A stretch of DNA of 47,810 nucleotides from Bradyrhizobium sp. NAS80.1 (GCF_001908205.1 NZ_LGHL01000079.1:1-47810); one strand, 5' to 3'; positions 1 to 10,000 are shown, counted from the first letter of the stretch. Numbers and translations: made by a program. Notes: a model not told the origin generated them from the letters alone.

Positions 1-267
1 GCGTCATGATCACCTTCGCGGCGATCGCAGTCGGGCGATGTCAACGTCAACGCGATCGCGCCCGGTATCGCGGCGGCGCTGGTCGCGACCGTCGCCGGTC
101 TCGGCGTCGCGATCCCGGCGCTGTTCGGCTACAACTACCTGATCTCGAAGATCAAGGATCTGAGCTCCGACATCCAGGTCTTCGTCGACGAGTTCGTGAC
201 GAAGATGGCGGAGTTCTACTCCGCGGATCGTCCCGATCCGATCGATCATCGCATGGCCGCGGAGTAA
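1..267 (+). CDS. exbB: ExbB/TolQ-type proton channel, C-terminal part, frameshifted
   Basis: This is the 3' end of an ExbB/MotA/TolQ-family inner-membrane channel subunit; the 5' part lies outside the window. From about position 31 the frame ending in TAA at 265-267 reads SGDVNVNAIAPGIAAALVAT followed by a hydrophobic GLGVAIPALFGYNYL segment, the conserved final transmembrane helix of the family, then a cytoplasmic tail. Upstream of about position 28 the matching protein (VMITFAAIA) lies in another frame, and the downstream frame has a TGA at 7-9. The coding frame therefore shifts by +1 near 25-31. Whether this is a sequencing error or a real lesion cannot be told here. ExbB normally pairs with ExbD, the next gene, and with TonB to energise outer-membrane events by the proton gradient. 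Confidence 0.8.
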
Positions 268-272
268 CGGCG

Positions 273-677
273 ATGCAAATCCAGAGCGACTCCAAGCCGT
301 ACGACGACATCAACATCACCCCGATGTTGGACCTCGCCTACGTGCTGCTCGTGATTTTCATCATCATGACCACGGCGACGGTGCAGGGCCAGAAGGTCAA
401 CCTGCCGAAGGCCTCCGCCGCGCCGTCGCTGGCGACCCAGACCACCAAGGCCATCACCGTCGCCAACGACGGCAAGATCTTTCTCGACACCATCCCGGTG
501 AGTTTGCCCGAGCTCGAACAGCGCCTGGTGCAACAGAAGGCGCTGACGCCGGAGTTCCCGGTGGTGCTGCGCGGTGACGCACAGGCGCAATACCAGAGCG
601 TGATGGACGTGCTCGACCTGTTGGGGCGCATCGGCCTCAACCAGGTCGGTCTCGCCACCAAGCCGCTCGTGAAGTGA
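273..677 (+). CDS. exbD: ExbD/TolR biopolymer transport protein
   Basis: 134 residues, the usual ExbD length. A short cytoplasmic N-terminus (MQIQSDSKPYDDINITPMLD) precedes a single transmembrane helix at about 23-43. The helix region carries the invariant Asp of the family (ITPMLDLAYVLLVIFIIMTT), which takes part in proton transfer in ExbD/TolR. The periplasmic domain follows, with the family's typical GDAQAQYQSVMDVLDLLGRIGLNQVGLAT pattern. It starts 5 bp after exbB and the next gene follows within 10 bp, so this is an operon. Together with TonB it forms the ExbB-ExbD-TonB motor. Confidence 0.93.
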   Translation: MQIQSDSKPYDDINITPMLDLAYVLLVIFIIMTTATVQGQKVNLPKASAAPSLATQTTKAITVANDGKIFLDTIPVSLPELEQRLVQQKALTPEFPVVLRGDAQAQYQSVMDVLDLLGRIGLNQVGLATKPLVK

Positions 678-686
678 CGCGGTCTG

Positions 687-1175
687 ATGCCGATGCAAAC
701 GCCTGTCCCTCACACGCCCGTGTCCGGCAAGAGCGCCTATGAACGGGTTCTCGATGCGTTGCTGCGAACGCTCGTCCGGCTGCGGCTGGTCGACCCGGTA
801 GTCAAAGACGTTGCGCCCGTCTTCGCGACTGGACGCAATCGCGAAGGCGCCGTCGTCCTGCCGTTCCCGGTCCGGGGTGAAGCGCTGCTGGTCAATCTCG
901 CGAGCGCGCTCCGTGAACGCGTCAGGTTCGCGGAGACGGTGGATGATCCGTTGCTGGCAACGATATCGCGGGGCCGCAGGCCGCGGCTGTCGCTCGATCG
1001 TGACGCCTATGTCGAGTTCAACACTGAGGATGCGACCTTTCATCTGAAGATTGATGCTTCGCCCGCCCTGAAGCTGACGCTGGAGACGAGAGAGTTCGCC
1101 ACTTTGGTGGAATTCGTCGCCCAATATTGCATCGAGCGGCAGGGCGATCGCCGGCAGGTCGAGGACGCGTCATGA
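687..1175 (+). CDS. conserved protein of unknown function in the ExbBD-TonB operon
   Basis: 162 residues with no signal peptide and no membrane helix, so probably cytoplasmic. I do not recognise a family. The central part alternates short beta-like stretches (AVVLPFPVRGEALLVNLA, DAYVEFNTEDATFHLKID) and ends in a helix, so a small alpha/beta fold is plausible. The stop codon overlaps the ATG of the following tonB gene (ATGA at 1172-1175), which implies translational coupling and a role tied to the Ton motor or to the exoprotein made further along. No function is assigned. Confidence 0.75.
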   Translation: MPMQTPVPHTPVSGKSAYERVLDALLRTLVRLRLVDPVVKDVAPVFATGRNREGAVVLPFPVRGEALLVNLASALRERVRFAETVDDPLLATISRGRRPRLSLDRDAYVEFNTEDATFHLKIDASPALKLTLETREFATLVEFVAQYCIERQGDRRQVEDAS

Positions 1176-1912
1176 GCGAGCCGAGGGACGTTGGGTATCC
1201 GCCGGGCGAGCTGGCGGCGAGGATAGGTCTACGTTCGCGCTTCCGCAGCTCCTATCTGCGCTATGGCGCCGCGGTTGCCGTGATCGCCTTGCTGTTCGGC
1301 GGGGCGGGCTACCTCTTGATCGGCCACGACGATCTGCCGCCGCCGCGGCAGGTGCGTGAGCTCACGATCGTCAACATCACGCCGCCACCACCGCCACCTC
1401 CCCCGCCACAAAAGCTGCCCGAGCAGAAGATGATCGAGCAGCCGAAGATGGCCGAGCCGGAGTTCAAGGAAGACGAGCCGCTCGACCAGCCGAAGGACGA
1501 GCCAAAGGACGCCAAGAACGACGAGCCGCCGGGACCGCTGTCGCTCGATGCCCAGGCGACGGGGCCGGGGGATCTCTTCAACCTCGGCGGCAAGCCAGGG
1601 GGCAGCCCGTATGGCGGCGGTGGCGGCGGTGGCAGCCGCTGGGGCTGGTACGCCTCGATCGTGCAATCGCAAATCGAGACGGCGCTGCGCGCTAACGGCC
1701 GAACCCGCAACGCGGCGATGCAGGTGCAGGTGCGGTTGTGGGTCGACGCCACGGGCCGGGTGGGCCGGGTTCAGGTCTCCTCGACGGGCGATCCTGAGCT
1801 TGATGCCGTCATTCGCAACGAGGTGCTCGGCAGCCTGGTGCTGCGCGAGCCGCCGCCGAAAGACATGCCGATGCCGATGGTTGCGCGCGTCACCGCGCGT
1901 CGGCCGAGCTGA
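1172..1912 (+). CDS. tonB: TonB-like energy transducer
   Basis: 246 residues with the full TonB plan. A cytoplasmic N-terminus is followed by one transmembrane helix at about 31-50. A proline-rich periplasmic spacer follows (a run of nine prolines, then a Pro/Glu/Lys-rich stretch). A Gly-rich hinge leads to a C-terminal TonB_C domain from about 160 (SRWGWYASIVQSQIETALRA ... GRVGRVQVSSTGDPELDAVI). The N-terminal residues MSEPRDVGYPPGE are chosen because the ATG at 1172 overlaps the previous stop (ATGA). Grouping with exbB and exbD supports a dedicated Ton complex. The spacer is short compared with classical TonB (about 80 residues). Which outer-membrane partner it drives is unknown; the adjacent porin is the obvious candidate. 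Confidence 0.88.
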   Translation: MSEPRDVGYPPGELAARIGLRSRFRSSYLRYGAAVAVIALLFGGAGYLLIGHDDLPPPRQVRELTIVNITPPPPPPPPPQKLPEQKMIEQPKMAEPEFKEDEPLDQPKDEPKDAKNDEPPGPLSLDAQATGPGDLFNLGGKPGGSPYGGGGGGGSRWGWYASIVQSQIETALRANGRTRNAAMQVQVRLWVDATGRVGRVQVSSTGDPELDAVIRNEVLGSLVLREPPPKDMPMPMVARVTARRPS

Positions 1913-1957
1913 GGCGATTTTCACCACAGACATGATGCGTAAGAGGACTGGGGACTG

Positions 1958-3835
1958 ATGTTCGATATCAATTCATCTACACGCCGGCGCACACTGCCGC
2001 TCGCGGTTTCGCTGTGCGCGCTGCTTTGCGTGGCCCCGGCGCTTGGCCAAACTGCCGCCGATCAGGAGAGCGCACCGGCGAAGAAGGGCGATGGGAAGAA
2101 GCCTGCCATCTCGCAGGCCAAACCGACCTCGCCGAATACGACCGTCAATCTCCTGAACCTGATGGTCAAGCGGAAGCTCCTCAGCGAGGACGAAGCGCAA
2201 TCCCTGATCAAGCAGGCCGAGGACGAGGCCTATGTCTCGCGGCAGGCCGCCAAGGACGCCACCGCCAAGGCTGATGAGGCCGCCAAGGCCGCCACGGCGG
2301 CAACCGCGGCGGCCAATCCTCCCGGCACCAAGCACGTCACCTATGTGCCGGAAATCGTCAAACGGCAGTTACGCGATGAGATTAAGCGTGAGGTGATGGC
2401 CAAGGCCGAGAAAGAGAATTGGGCGTCCCCGGGCCTCTACCCCGAATGGGCGCAGCGCATCCATTTCTACGGCGATTTGCGCGCGCGTTATCAAGGGAGC
2501 TTCTTTCCGACCGGGAACGATCCCGCCGGCACCACGAACTTCAATGCCATCAATACTGGCTCGCCGTTTGACAATTGTCTGTCCCCGGGGTGCAATCCCT
2601 ATTGGCCGCCGACTTACGACACCGCCCAAAACCGCAACCAGTTCCGCTTCCGGGCCCGGCTCGGCATGGATGCGGACCTGACCAACGGCTTCACCGCGGG
2701 GTTGCGTATCGCGACCGGCGAGAACAATTCGCCGGTCTCAACCAACCAGACCTTCGGCTATAACGGCGGCAACTTCTCCAAATACGCGCTGTGGCTCGAC
2801 CGCGCCTTCCTGAAATATTCGCCATTCGATGATCTGGCCGTTTCGGTCGGCCGCTTCGACAACCCGTTCTGGTCGCCGGCCGATCTTTTCTGGTACCGCG
2901 ACCTCGGCTTCGATGGTGTCGCCGTACAGGCCAAGCACGAGGTCGCCAAAGGTCTGACGCCCTTCGCCGTGGCCGGCGCGTTTCCGATCTACAACACCGA
3001 TTTCAACGCCGGCATCAATCTCGGCTCGGCCGGTGCGAGCGTCGGCGACCCAAACGCCGGCCTGCCATATAAATTCGCGAGCAAAAACAGGTGGCTGTTC
3101 GGCGGACAGGCCGGGGTTGGCTACCAGTTCGACCCGCAATCCAGCCTGCGTCTTGCAGTGGCGTACTACGACTTCACCAATGTCCAGGGCCAGCTGTCCA
3201 GTCCTTGCACGGTACGCAATGCATCGGATGTTTGCGACACCGACATCATGCGTCCCCTGTTCGCGCAGAAGGGCAACACCTACCGGGAGCTGCGCAACAT
3301 CATCCCCGACACCTTCAACAATTTCGGCGCCATCAACCAGTTCCAGTATTTTGGCCTGGCTAGCGCGTTCCGGCCGGTCGTCGCCAGCGCCCAGCTCGAT
3401 CTCGGGTACTTCCATCCGGCGCACATCGTGCTCGACGGCGAGTACGTCTGGAACAGCGCGTTCGATCGCAATTTTATCAGCCAGGTTGCCGTCAACAACT
3501 TCGGACCGGGCGTCGGCAACACGCCTGGCGTTTACGACGGCGGCAACATGGGCTGGCTCACCCGCGTCACTGTCGGCGATCGCGAGATCAAGCGTCTGTG
3601 GGACTGGAACGTCCACGTTGGCTACAAATATCTGGAATCGGACGCGACCATCGATGCCTTCGCCGATTCCGACTTCGGGCTCGGCGGCACCAACCTCAAG
3701 GGCTATTTCCTCGGCGGCAATCTCGGCCTCAGCGAGAACGTCTGGGCGTCCTTGCGCTGGATGAGCGCCACCAACATCTCCGGGTCCCCATACGCCGTCG
3801 ACGTCCTGCAAGTCGACCTCAACGCGAAGTTCTGA
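1958..3835 (+). CDS. putative outer-membrane porin (Porin_5-like) with helical N-terminal extension
   Basis: 625 residues. A signal peptide (residues 1-30, ending PALGQ) is followed by a low-complexity linker. An Ala/Lys/Asp-rich helical segment (about 63-125, containing LLNLMVKRKLLSEDEAQ and DEAAKAATAATAAA) probably forms a coiled coil. From about 165 (RIHFYGDLRARYQ) the protein has alternating beta strands to the end and finishes with a typical terminal strand (VDVLQVDLNAKF, C-terminal Phe), as in a large beta-barrel. It resembles the proteobacterial 'putative porin' family. It sits between tonB and two periplasmic helper genes, so it could be the outer-membrane partner of the giant exoprotein. 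It lacks recognisable POTRA domains, so it is not a TpsB. An exporter role is inference. Confidence 0.85.
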   Translation: MFDINSSTRRRTLPLAVSLCALLCVAPALGQTAADQESAPAKKGDGKKPAISQAKPTSPNTTVNLLNLMVKRKLLSEDEAQSLIKQAEDEAYVSRQAAKDATAKADEAAKAATAATAAANPPGTKHVTYVPEIVKRQLRDEIKREVMAKAEKENWASPGLYPEWAQRIHFYGDLRARYQGSFFPTGNDPAGTTNFNAINTGSPFDNCLSPGCNPYWPPTYDTAQNRNQFRFRARLGMDADLTNGFTAGLRIATGENNSPVSTNQTFGYNGGNFSKYALWLDRAFLKYSPFDDLAVSVGRFDNPFWSPADLFWYRDLGFDGVAVQAKHEVAKGLTPFAVAGAFPIYNTDFNAGINLGSAGASVGDPNAGLPYKFASKNRWLFGGQAGVGYQFDPQSSLRLAVAYYDFTNVQGQLSSPCTVRNASDVCDTDIMRPLFAQKGNTYRELRNIIPDTFNNFGAINQFQYFGLASAFRPVVASAQLDLGYFHPAHIVLDGEYVWNSAFDRNFISQVAVNNFGPGVGNTPGVYDGGNMGWLTRVTVGDREIKRLWDWNVHVGYKYLESDATIDAFADSDFGLGGTNLKGYFLGGNLGLSENVWASLRWMSATNISGSPYAVDVLQVDLNAKF

Positions 3836-3837
3836 TC

Positions 3838-4440
3838 ATGAAGACACGGATAGTCTGTCTGACCCTGCTTGCCTCGGTCTCATCAACGATGCTGTCCCAG
3901 GCCGCGCTTGCCGACACGGAGGCCGATCGCCTGCGCGAGGCGTTGCGCAGTTCTACCGCTCAATTGCGTCAGCTCGAGGATGAACGCACCGCACTCCAGG
4001 CCAAGATCGCCGATTTCGATCGTGAGAAGGCGGCAGCCAAGGCACAGGTCGATGCGGCAAAGGCCGAGGTGCGGCTGGTTCGCAAGGAGCAGCGCGAGGC
4101 GGTTGAGGAATTCAACAAGCGTCTCGGCGAACGCGACGAGACGCTTGAAAAATGGAAAACCGCCTACGAGGAGGCTGCCACCGTCGCCCGCACCAAGGAT
4201 GCCGAACGCGCAAAATTCGAGGGCGAGGCCACCGCGTACAAGGCGAGCACCAAGGGCTGCGTCGCCAAGAACGGTCAGCTGCTCAAGGCCGGCCGCGAGC
4301 TATTGCATCGCTACCAGGAGGTCACCATCGGCGACACTATCGTCGCCCATGAGCCGGCTCTCGGTTTGCGCCGCGTCGAATTCCAGAACACCATTCAGGA
4401 CACCCGTGACAAGATCCTCGATCAGAAGGTGACACCATGA
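3838..4440 (+). CDS. periplasmic coiled-coil protein
   Basis: 200 residues. A cleavable signal peptide (about 1-26, ending QAALADT) is followed by a long, highly charged heptad-type helix (about 27-125: EADRLREALRSSTAQLRQLE and onward) and a short C-terminal region containing one Cys (KGCVAKNGQLL). It starts 2 bp after the porin stop and its stop overlaps the next ATG (ATGA at 4437-4440), so it is translated with its neighbours. No enzyme motif is visible. It resembles periplasmic coiled-coil adaptors; a structural or bridging role between the inner-membrane Ton motor and the porin is an inference from context only. Confidence 0.82.
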   Translation: MKTRIVCLTLLASVSSTMLSQAALADTEADRLREALRSSTAQLRQLEDERTALQAKIADFDREKAAAKAQVDAAKAEVRLVRKEQREAVEEFNKRLGERDETLEKWKTAYEEAATVARTKDAERAKFEGEATAYKASTKGCVAKNGQLLKAGRELLHRYQEVTIGDTIVAHEPALGLRRVEFQNTIQDTRDKILDQKVTP

Positions 4441-5484
4441 ACAGGACGGTCATCATCAAGGTCGGGAAACCGGCATCCATTGTCGCGGCAGCAGTCACGC
4501 TGTTCTGCCTGCCGGCCGAAGGTATGGCCCAGACCGCGCCCGCGGCGCCGCGTCCGGCGCAGGCTGCATCCATCAAGCCGAAGCCGGCGCAGCCGCTGTC
4601 CGCTCAGGCCGCAGTGCCACCGGCGGCACAAGGCGCGTCTTCCGCAAAGACCGGCAGCAGCGATGTGATTGCGCGCGTCGGCGATGCCAGTCTGTCGGCC
4701 GATGATATCCGTGGCTATATCGCGGCTCTCGGTCCACGCGAACAGGCGGCGCTCACCCAGGATCCGGCGCTGCTAAGCCAAACGGTCCGCACGTTGCTCG
4801 CCAACCGGCTTGTTCTGCAAGAAGTGCGGGCCAAAAAAATGGGATCAGCAGCCGGGCGTGGCGGCCCAGCTCGAGCGGGTGCGGGAGAGCGCCCTGGTCG
4901 AGATCTACTTGCAAGCGGTGTCAACGCCGCCCGCCAACTATCCGAGCGATGACGGGTTGCAGGCGGTCTATGATGCCAACCGTACCGCCATGGTGATGCC
5001 GCGACAATTCCAGCTCGCGCAGATCTTCGTCGCGAGCCCGAAGGACACTGCGGACAAGGTGGTTGAGGACAGGGCTCGCAAGAGCCTTGACGAAATTCAA
5101 CGCAAGCTGAAGGCGCCGGGGGCGGACTTTGCCGCGATCGCCGGCGAAACTGGCGCCAAGAATGGCGGCGACCTCGGCTGGATCGCAGAAGGCCAGATCC
5201 GCCCAGAAATCCGTTCCCAGGTCATGGGACTGACCAAGGGTGCCATCTCCGAGCCCATCTGGCTCGATGACGGCTGGCACATCCTCAAGCTGATCGACAC
5301 CAAGGCGTCCTATACACGCACACTTCCCGAGGTGCGCGATCAGCTGGTCCAGCAGATGCGATCCGAACGTGCGGCCGTGCTGCGGCGCGCCTATCTGGCG
5401 GAGCTGCTCAAGCAAAATCCACCGGTCGTCAACGAGCTTGCCTTGTCGTCGCTGCTCGGTGGGCAGGTCGGGGCTGCAAGGTAG
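4437..5484 (+). CDS. parvulin-type (PpiC/SurA-like) peptidyl-prolyl isomerase, frameshifted at an A7 run
   Basis: Two overlapping frames together give a protein of about 348 residues. The first (from 4437) has a signal peptide, a Pro/Ala-rich linker and the SurA-like N-terminal helical domain (VIARVGDASLSADDIRGYIA ... TLLANRLVLQEVRAKK). The second carries WDQQPGVAAQLERVRESALV and then a parvulin domain at about 190-290 (PRQFQLAQIFVA, ADFAAIAGETGAKNGGDLGW, SEPIWLDDGWHILKL). The frames meet at a run of seven A (4833-4839); six A would give one continuous protein. The family acts as periplasmic foldase/chaperone for outer-membrane and secreted proteins. Placement between a porin and a giant exoprotein fits a client-specific chaperone. 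Confidence 0.85.
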
Positions 5485-5491
5485 CTTCCCG

Positions 5492-6338
5492 ATGCCGATC
5501 GCTCCGTTCAATCCGCCGTTGGCGCCCGAGCCCCTGCTGACCGCCGACCACGTGCGCGCCGTGCTCGACGCGTGTGGTTACCGGAGCACCACGGTTCGCC
5601 TCAGTGGCGCACGGGTTCTCCCTGCTGGATGCAGGATGTCGGTGCAGCTCGGCGACCTGATCGCAACAAGCGCCGATGGGGCTACATGCCTGACCGTCCG
5701 CTGCAGCATTGTGATCAACGGCGGCGACGAATCCGTGAGCGGTGTCAGCTCCTGGCGGATCCGCAAGGTGTTTCCCGTGCTCCTCGAGGCCGTTCGGCTG
5801 AACATCGCGATCGAAGCGGACTTGCTGCTGGGGGGGCGGAGTGCTTATCGAAGAGCTGCTGTCGCACAGCGAGGAGATCCACCATCATCTGCGCCTGCTG
5901 ATCGGGGATATGCGCGCCACGCTGCAGGACCTGCCGATCCATGACGAGCCCGATCAGGATATCGACGCACCCGTGCTGCGGATCGATGCCAGGTTCGCCG
6001 GCGATCTCGCAGCCGGCCGCTGCGGGATCGTCGGCTCCCAGGCGGCGGGCGGGCGCAAGCGCTCTGCCGTCATGCCTCGCGTGGCCCGCCGTCATCTGCA
6101 TCTCACCACCGCCGCCTGCAATTGTCTTGCAAACGATGTCGTCGCCGAGCTGGCGCGAACAATCCACGGCGTCAGCCCGGAGCGGTCGACTCAATGCGGG
6201 GCGGCCCAGGCTGCGGTCATCGCGCAAAGCTTAACATGGCCGTCTCATTCAGTCGTTGCGGCGCGCACGCAGTCGATGGGGCCCGGCAGCGATGCTGCCA
6301 CCCCGCCCGTCGAATCGCTTCAATCATCAACCCACTGA
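5492..6338 (+). CDS. YbjN-like protein (first of two), frameshifted at a G7 run
   Basis: The N-terminal 115 residues (from ATG 5492) read LTADHVRAVLDACGYRSTTV and run to EAVRLNIAIEADLLLGG. This resembles the neighbouring YbjN-like gene in layout: helix, beta-sheet, long helix. At a run of seven G (5830-5836) the sensible reading moves by one base. With six G it continues GGGVLIEELLSHSEEIHHHL and a long helix, and stays open to the stop at 6336-6338 (about 281 residues in total). The last 120 residues are Ala/Arg-rich and less convincing, so the true end may be earlier. YbjN-family domains share, as I recall, the fold of type III secretion chaperones. A cytosolic chaperone for the giant exoprotein is therefore possible but unproven. 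Confidence 0.55.
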
Positions 6339-6375
6339 CTTATTCGTCTCACACACATTTTCTCAGGAGCCCGCT

Positions 6376-6909
6376 ATGTCCGACACCACGATCACCCACC
6401 TCACCCTCGACAACCTCCGCGAGATCATCCAACTTTCCGGGTACCGGACTGAAACGGTAACTGACCCGGTCACCAATACGACCTATCTGCGCTCGGCGAC
6501 CAACGGTCTCGCGTTCGATATCCGGCCGGGCAACCGACTCTCCGGCGCCGATCAGGGATTCCTCGATGTCGCATTCCTGGCCGTCCTCCAGGTGCAGGGC
6601 GAATTGCCGCTCGATCTCGTGAACCGCTGGAATGCGACCCGCCGCTTCGCGCGCCTGCAGCTCAGCCATCCGTTCCTGGTGCTCTCGCTCGATCTCTCCG
6701 TCGCCGGCGGCGTCGCGCCGAACCACCTGCGCGCCCAGATCGAGATCTGGGATCACCTCGTGCAGCAGCTCATCGCGTATCTGCGCGAGGAACTGCCCAA
6801 GGCCCCCGCGGCCAACGGCAAGAACCTGCCCATCGCACCAGCCGCAGCGCACCACGCTGACCCGGAGCTGGGTCCCTCCGGGCCAACCGCACCCGTCACA
6901 GTCCAGTAA
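6376..6909 (+). CDS. YbjN-like protein (second of two)
   Basis: 177 residues with no signal peptide. It begins THLTLDNLREIIQLSGYRTE, then NTTYLRSATNGLAFDIRPGN, a loop, a helix (GFLDVAFLAVLQVQGELPLDLVNRWNATRRFARLQL), more strands (PFLVLSLDLSVAGGV) and a long C-terminal helix (RAQIEIWDHLVQQLIAYLRE). The order and the NRWN motif match the YbjN family. A flexible Pro/Ala tail follows. It lies 123 bp upstream of the giant exoprotein gene, the usual place for a cognate chaperone. Family assignment is fairly secure; function is inferred from fold and position. Confidence 0.75.
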   Translation: MSDTTITHLTLDNLREIIQLSGYRTETVTDPVTNTTYLRSATNGLAFDIRPGNRLSGADQGFLDVAFLAVLQVQGELPLDLVNRWNATRRFARLQLSHPFLVLSLDLSVAGGVAPNHLRAQIEIWDHLVQQLIAYLREELPKAPAANGKNLPIAPAAAHHADPELGPSGPTAPVTVQ

Positions 6910-6952
6910 TTCGCATCGTTCCGCCGACATGACCTCCAAAGCCGTATCCGAT

Positions 6953-6974
6953 CGCCTGGCGTCTCCGCCAGGCG
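6953..6974 (+). promoter_or_regulatory. perfect 9-bp hairpin in the leader of the giant exoprotein gene
   Basis: CGCCTGGCG at 6953-6961 and its exact reverse complement CGCCAGGCG at 6966-6974 enclose a TCTC loop. It lies between the YbjN-like gene and the ATG at 7032. No T-run follows, so it is not an obvious intrinsic terminator. It may limit read-through or stabilise the mRNA of the downstream gene. Confidence 0.5.
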
Positions 6975-7031
6975 CCGCTCACAAACAGACCTGATCGCGA
7001 CCACGTCCGCAATTCGCCCAGAGGAAAATCC

Positions 7032-10000
7032 ATGTCGGTCCGCAAGAATTCGTCCCGTGCCCGCCGTTTGTATCGCGATGTCAAGACTGGTGCGCAGGTC
7101 AGACCTTGCGTGAGACCAACCATCGCCACACGCCGCACGTTGCTTGCCGGAACAAGCCTGCTGGCGTTGGTGCTGGGAATGCCGAGTGCGCATGCCATCT
7201 CGGTCGGGTCCGGCACGAGTGCGACCACCGGTGCCACGACGATCGCATCGGATGCAGCCCGGGCTGCCGCGCAGCAGGCGCAGGAGGCGGCGCAGAAGGC
7301 CCAGCAGTCGCTGTCGCGCGCCACCCAGGCGCTGCAATCGATGCAGGCGGTTCAGGCGGCCGCACGCGCGGCCGCACAGGCGCGCCAGACCTCGACGATG
7401 CTGCCGGGCGTGGCCGTGCCAAATGGACTGACTCCGGGCGGCCTGGTGCCGAATCCGGTTGCCGGCTGGAGCGGAGCGAATGCGCCGACCCAGGCGGTCG
7501 GTGCCAACGGGCAGACCAACGTCAACATTCAGCAAACCGCGCCGCAGGCGATCCTGAACTGGCAGACCTTCAACGTCGGCGCAAAGACCACGGTCAACTT
7601 CAATCAGCAGGCGAGCAGCTGGACCGCGCTGAACCGTGTCACCGGCAATCTCGGTCCCAGTCAGATCCTCGGCAACATCAACGCCATCGGCCAGGTGTTG
7701 GTGATCAACCAGAATGGCATCATCTTCGGCGGCGGTAGCCAGATCAATGTCGGCTCGCTGATCGCGTCGACCGCAAACATCACCGACAACCAATTCCTCA
7801 CCAACGGCATTTATTCGACACAGAGCGGCAGCAACTATCTGCCGAGCTTCACTGGGGCAGGGGGCAAGATCGTCGTCGAGAACGGCGCGCTGATCAACAC
7901 CAATGCGCCGGCCTCGGTCACGTCGAGCGGCGGCTTCGTGCTGATGATGGGGACCGAGGTCGACAACGCCGGCTCCATCACCACGCCCAAGGGCCAGGCG
8001 ATGCTGGCGGCCGGCGACGATTTTATCCTCCGGACTGGTTTTGCCACCACCGGCAACGTGAATTCCACCACGCGTGGCAACGAGATCGCGCCTGTGCTGC
8101 ATAGCGGCAGCAGCAGCGGCACCGTCAACAATACCGGCCTGATCTTCGCCCAGCACGGCGACATCACGCTCGCCGGTCATGCCATCACGCAGGACGGCAT
8201 CCTGCTGTCGACCACATCGGTCGACCAGCGCGGCACCATCCATCTGCTCAACTCGGCCAGCGATGTCACCGGCAGCGTTACCTTGACGGGGAACAGCGTT
8301 GCCGCGATCCTGCCGGAGACACCTGAAGCGGCGGCGCTGCTCGCAGGCATCGATCCGAATACGACCGCGCAGAACTCGAAACGGAATGGTTTGATCGCGT
8401 CGGCGGGGGTTAATGCCCTTGCGACCGGCCGGTTCGACAATCTCTCGACGCTGGCCGACCGACCCGACCAGTCGCGCATCGAGATCGTCACCGGCGGCCT
8501 CGTCGACTTCCAAACCGGCTCGCTGACCATGGCCCAGGGGGGGCAGGTCGCGGTCAGCGCCGGCCAGCGCGTCTTCGCCGAGGCCGGCGCAAGCATCGAC
8601 GTGTCCGGGGTGCAGAACGTTCCGCTGGCGATGTCGTCGAATGAATTCGAGGTCAACATCCAGGGCAATGAGCTGCGCGATTCGCCTGCCAACCGCGACA
8701 GCAGCAAGCTCTTCAACAGCAATGTCTGGATCGACGCTCGCAATCTGATCCTGGTGCCGGCCGGCACCGGCGGTTACGCCACCGACCGTTATTACACCCC
8801 TGGCGGTCTGCTCGAGGTCTCGGGCTATCTCAACACTACCGGCCACACGATCGGCGAGTGGACCGCGGTCGGCGGCACGATCACACTCTCAGCGCCGCAG
8901 GTCGTCGCGCAACAGGGCTCGATCTTCAATGTCTCCGGTGGTTCATTGCAGTATCAGGGCGGCTACCTCGCCCAGAGCGCTTTGCTTGGTAGCGATGGAC
9001 GCACCTACAGTGTCGACAATGCCCCCGGCTACCTGACCTATGTGGCCGCGGTCGATGGCTTCGTCGTCAATCACGAACGCGCCGGAGTCGTCGAGATCTA
9101 CACCCATCGCCTCGGCGGCAACAAGAACGCCCGGTGGGAGGACGGCTACACCGTCGGGCGTGATGCCGGCAAGCTGATCCTCTCCACGCCAACATCCATC
9201 TTCGAGGGCAATATCGTCGCCGACGTCGTCACCGGCACGCGGCAGACCAGCGCCCGTCCATCCAACGTCACGGATGGCTACAAGCTGACCCAGAACATCG
9301 CGCCACTCGCCGGCACACTCGCGCTCGGACAGTACGACCGTTATGGCCTGGCCGGCGGCTACAACACCGACGTGAAGTTCGGATCGGTCGCATCGATCAC
9401 CAACGGCCTCACGGCAACCGGCGTGCTGCCGTCCGACCGCGTCAATACCGCCTGGTTCAATGCCGCGTCGGTCGACAGCTTCAACCTCGGCGGCCTCAAC
9501 GTCGTAACCAGCAACAAGATCGCCGTCGAGGCACCGCTGCAGTTCGCGCCCGGTGCGCAGGTCAAGCTGGTCGCGCCGACCGTCAACGTCGGGGCCGATA
9601 TTGTCGCGCATTCCGGCAGCGTTACCATCAGCAACATCACGGCTGGCACGACCGGGACGATTGTGCTGACGATTGCAGCCGGCGGCGCGCAACTGACGCT
9701 GGCGTCGGGTGCGACGATCGACACCAGCGGCTTGTGGGTCAACGCCATGACCGATCCGGACAGTGCCGCAAATCTGGCCTTCCTCAATGGCGGCAGCGTC
9801 ACCTTCGATTCGACGCAGAACGTGACGCTTGCGGCCGGCAGCACCATCGACGTTTCCTCAGGTGGCGCCATTCTTGCCAATGGCAAGACCCTGGGTGGCA
9901 AGGGCGGCAACGTCACCATCAATGCCGGTCACACGCAGCAGAACGCCGGAACGCCGGGTGTTGGAACGCTCGTGCTCGACGGCGCTATTCGCGCCTGGGG

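Noticed and set aside
2738..3811. 357-codon minus-strand frame inside the porin gene
   Set aside because: Composition typical of an antisense shadow; the plus-strand porin has a signal peptide, barrel pattern and C-terminal Phe.
1958..3835. Porin as a TpsB/FhaC transporter
   Set aside because: No POTRA domains and no TpsB signature; the helical N-terminus and strand pattern fit the putative-porin family instead.
8537..8543. G7 run in the giant gene as another possible frameshift
   Set aside because: The frame is continuous and sensible on both sides (MAQGGQVAVSAG), so the run length is right.
6753..8846. 697-codon open frame on the minus strand opposite the start of the giant exoprotein gene
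   Set aside because: It is Arg/Asp-rich, has no recognisable domain and lies in the complementary phase of a strongly supported gene. Long antisense frames are expected in high-GC coding DNA.
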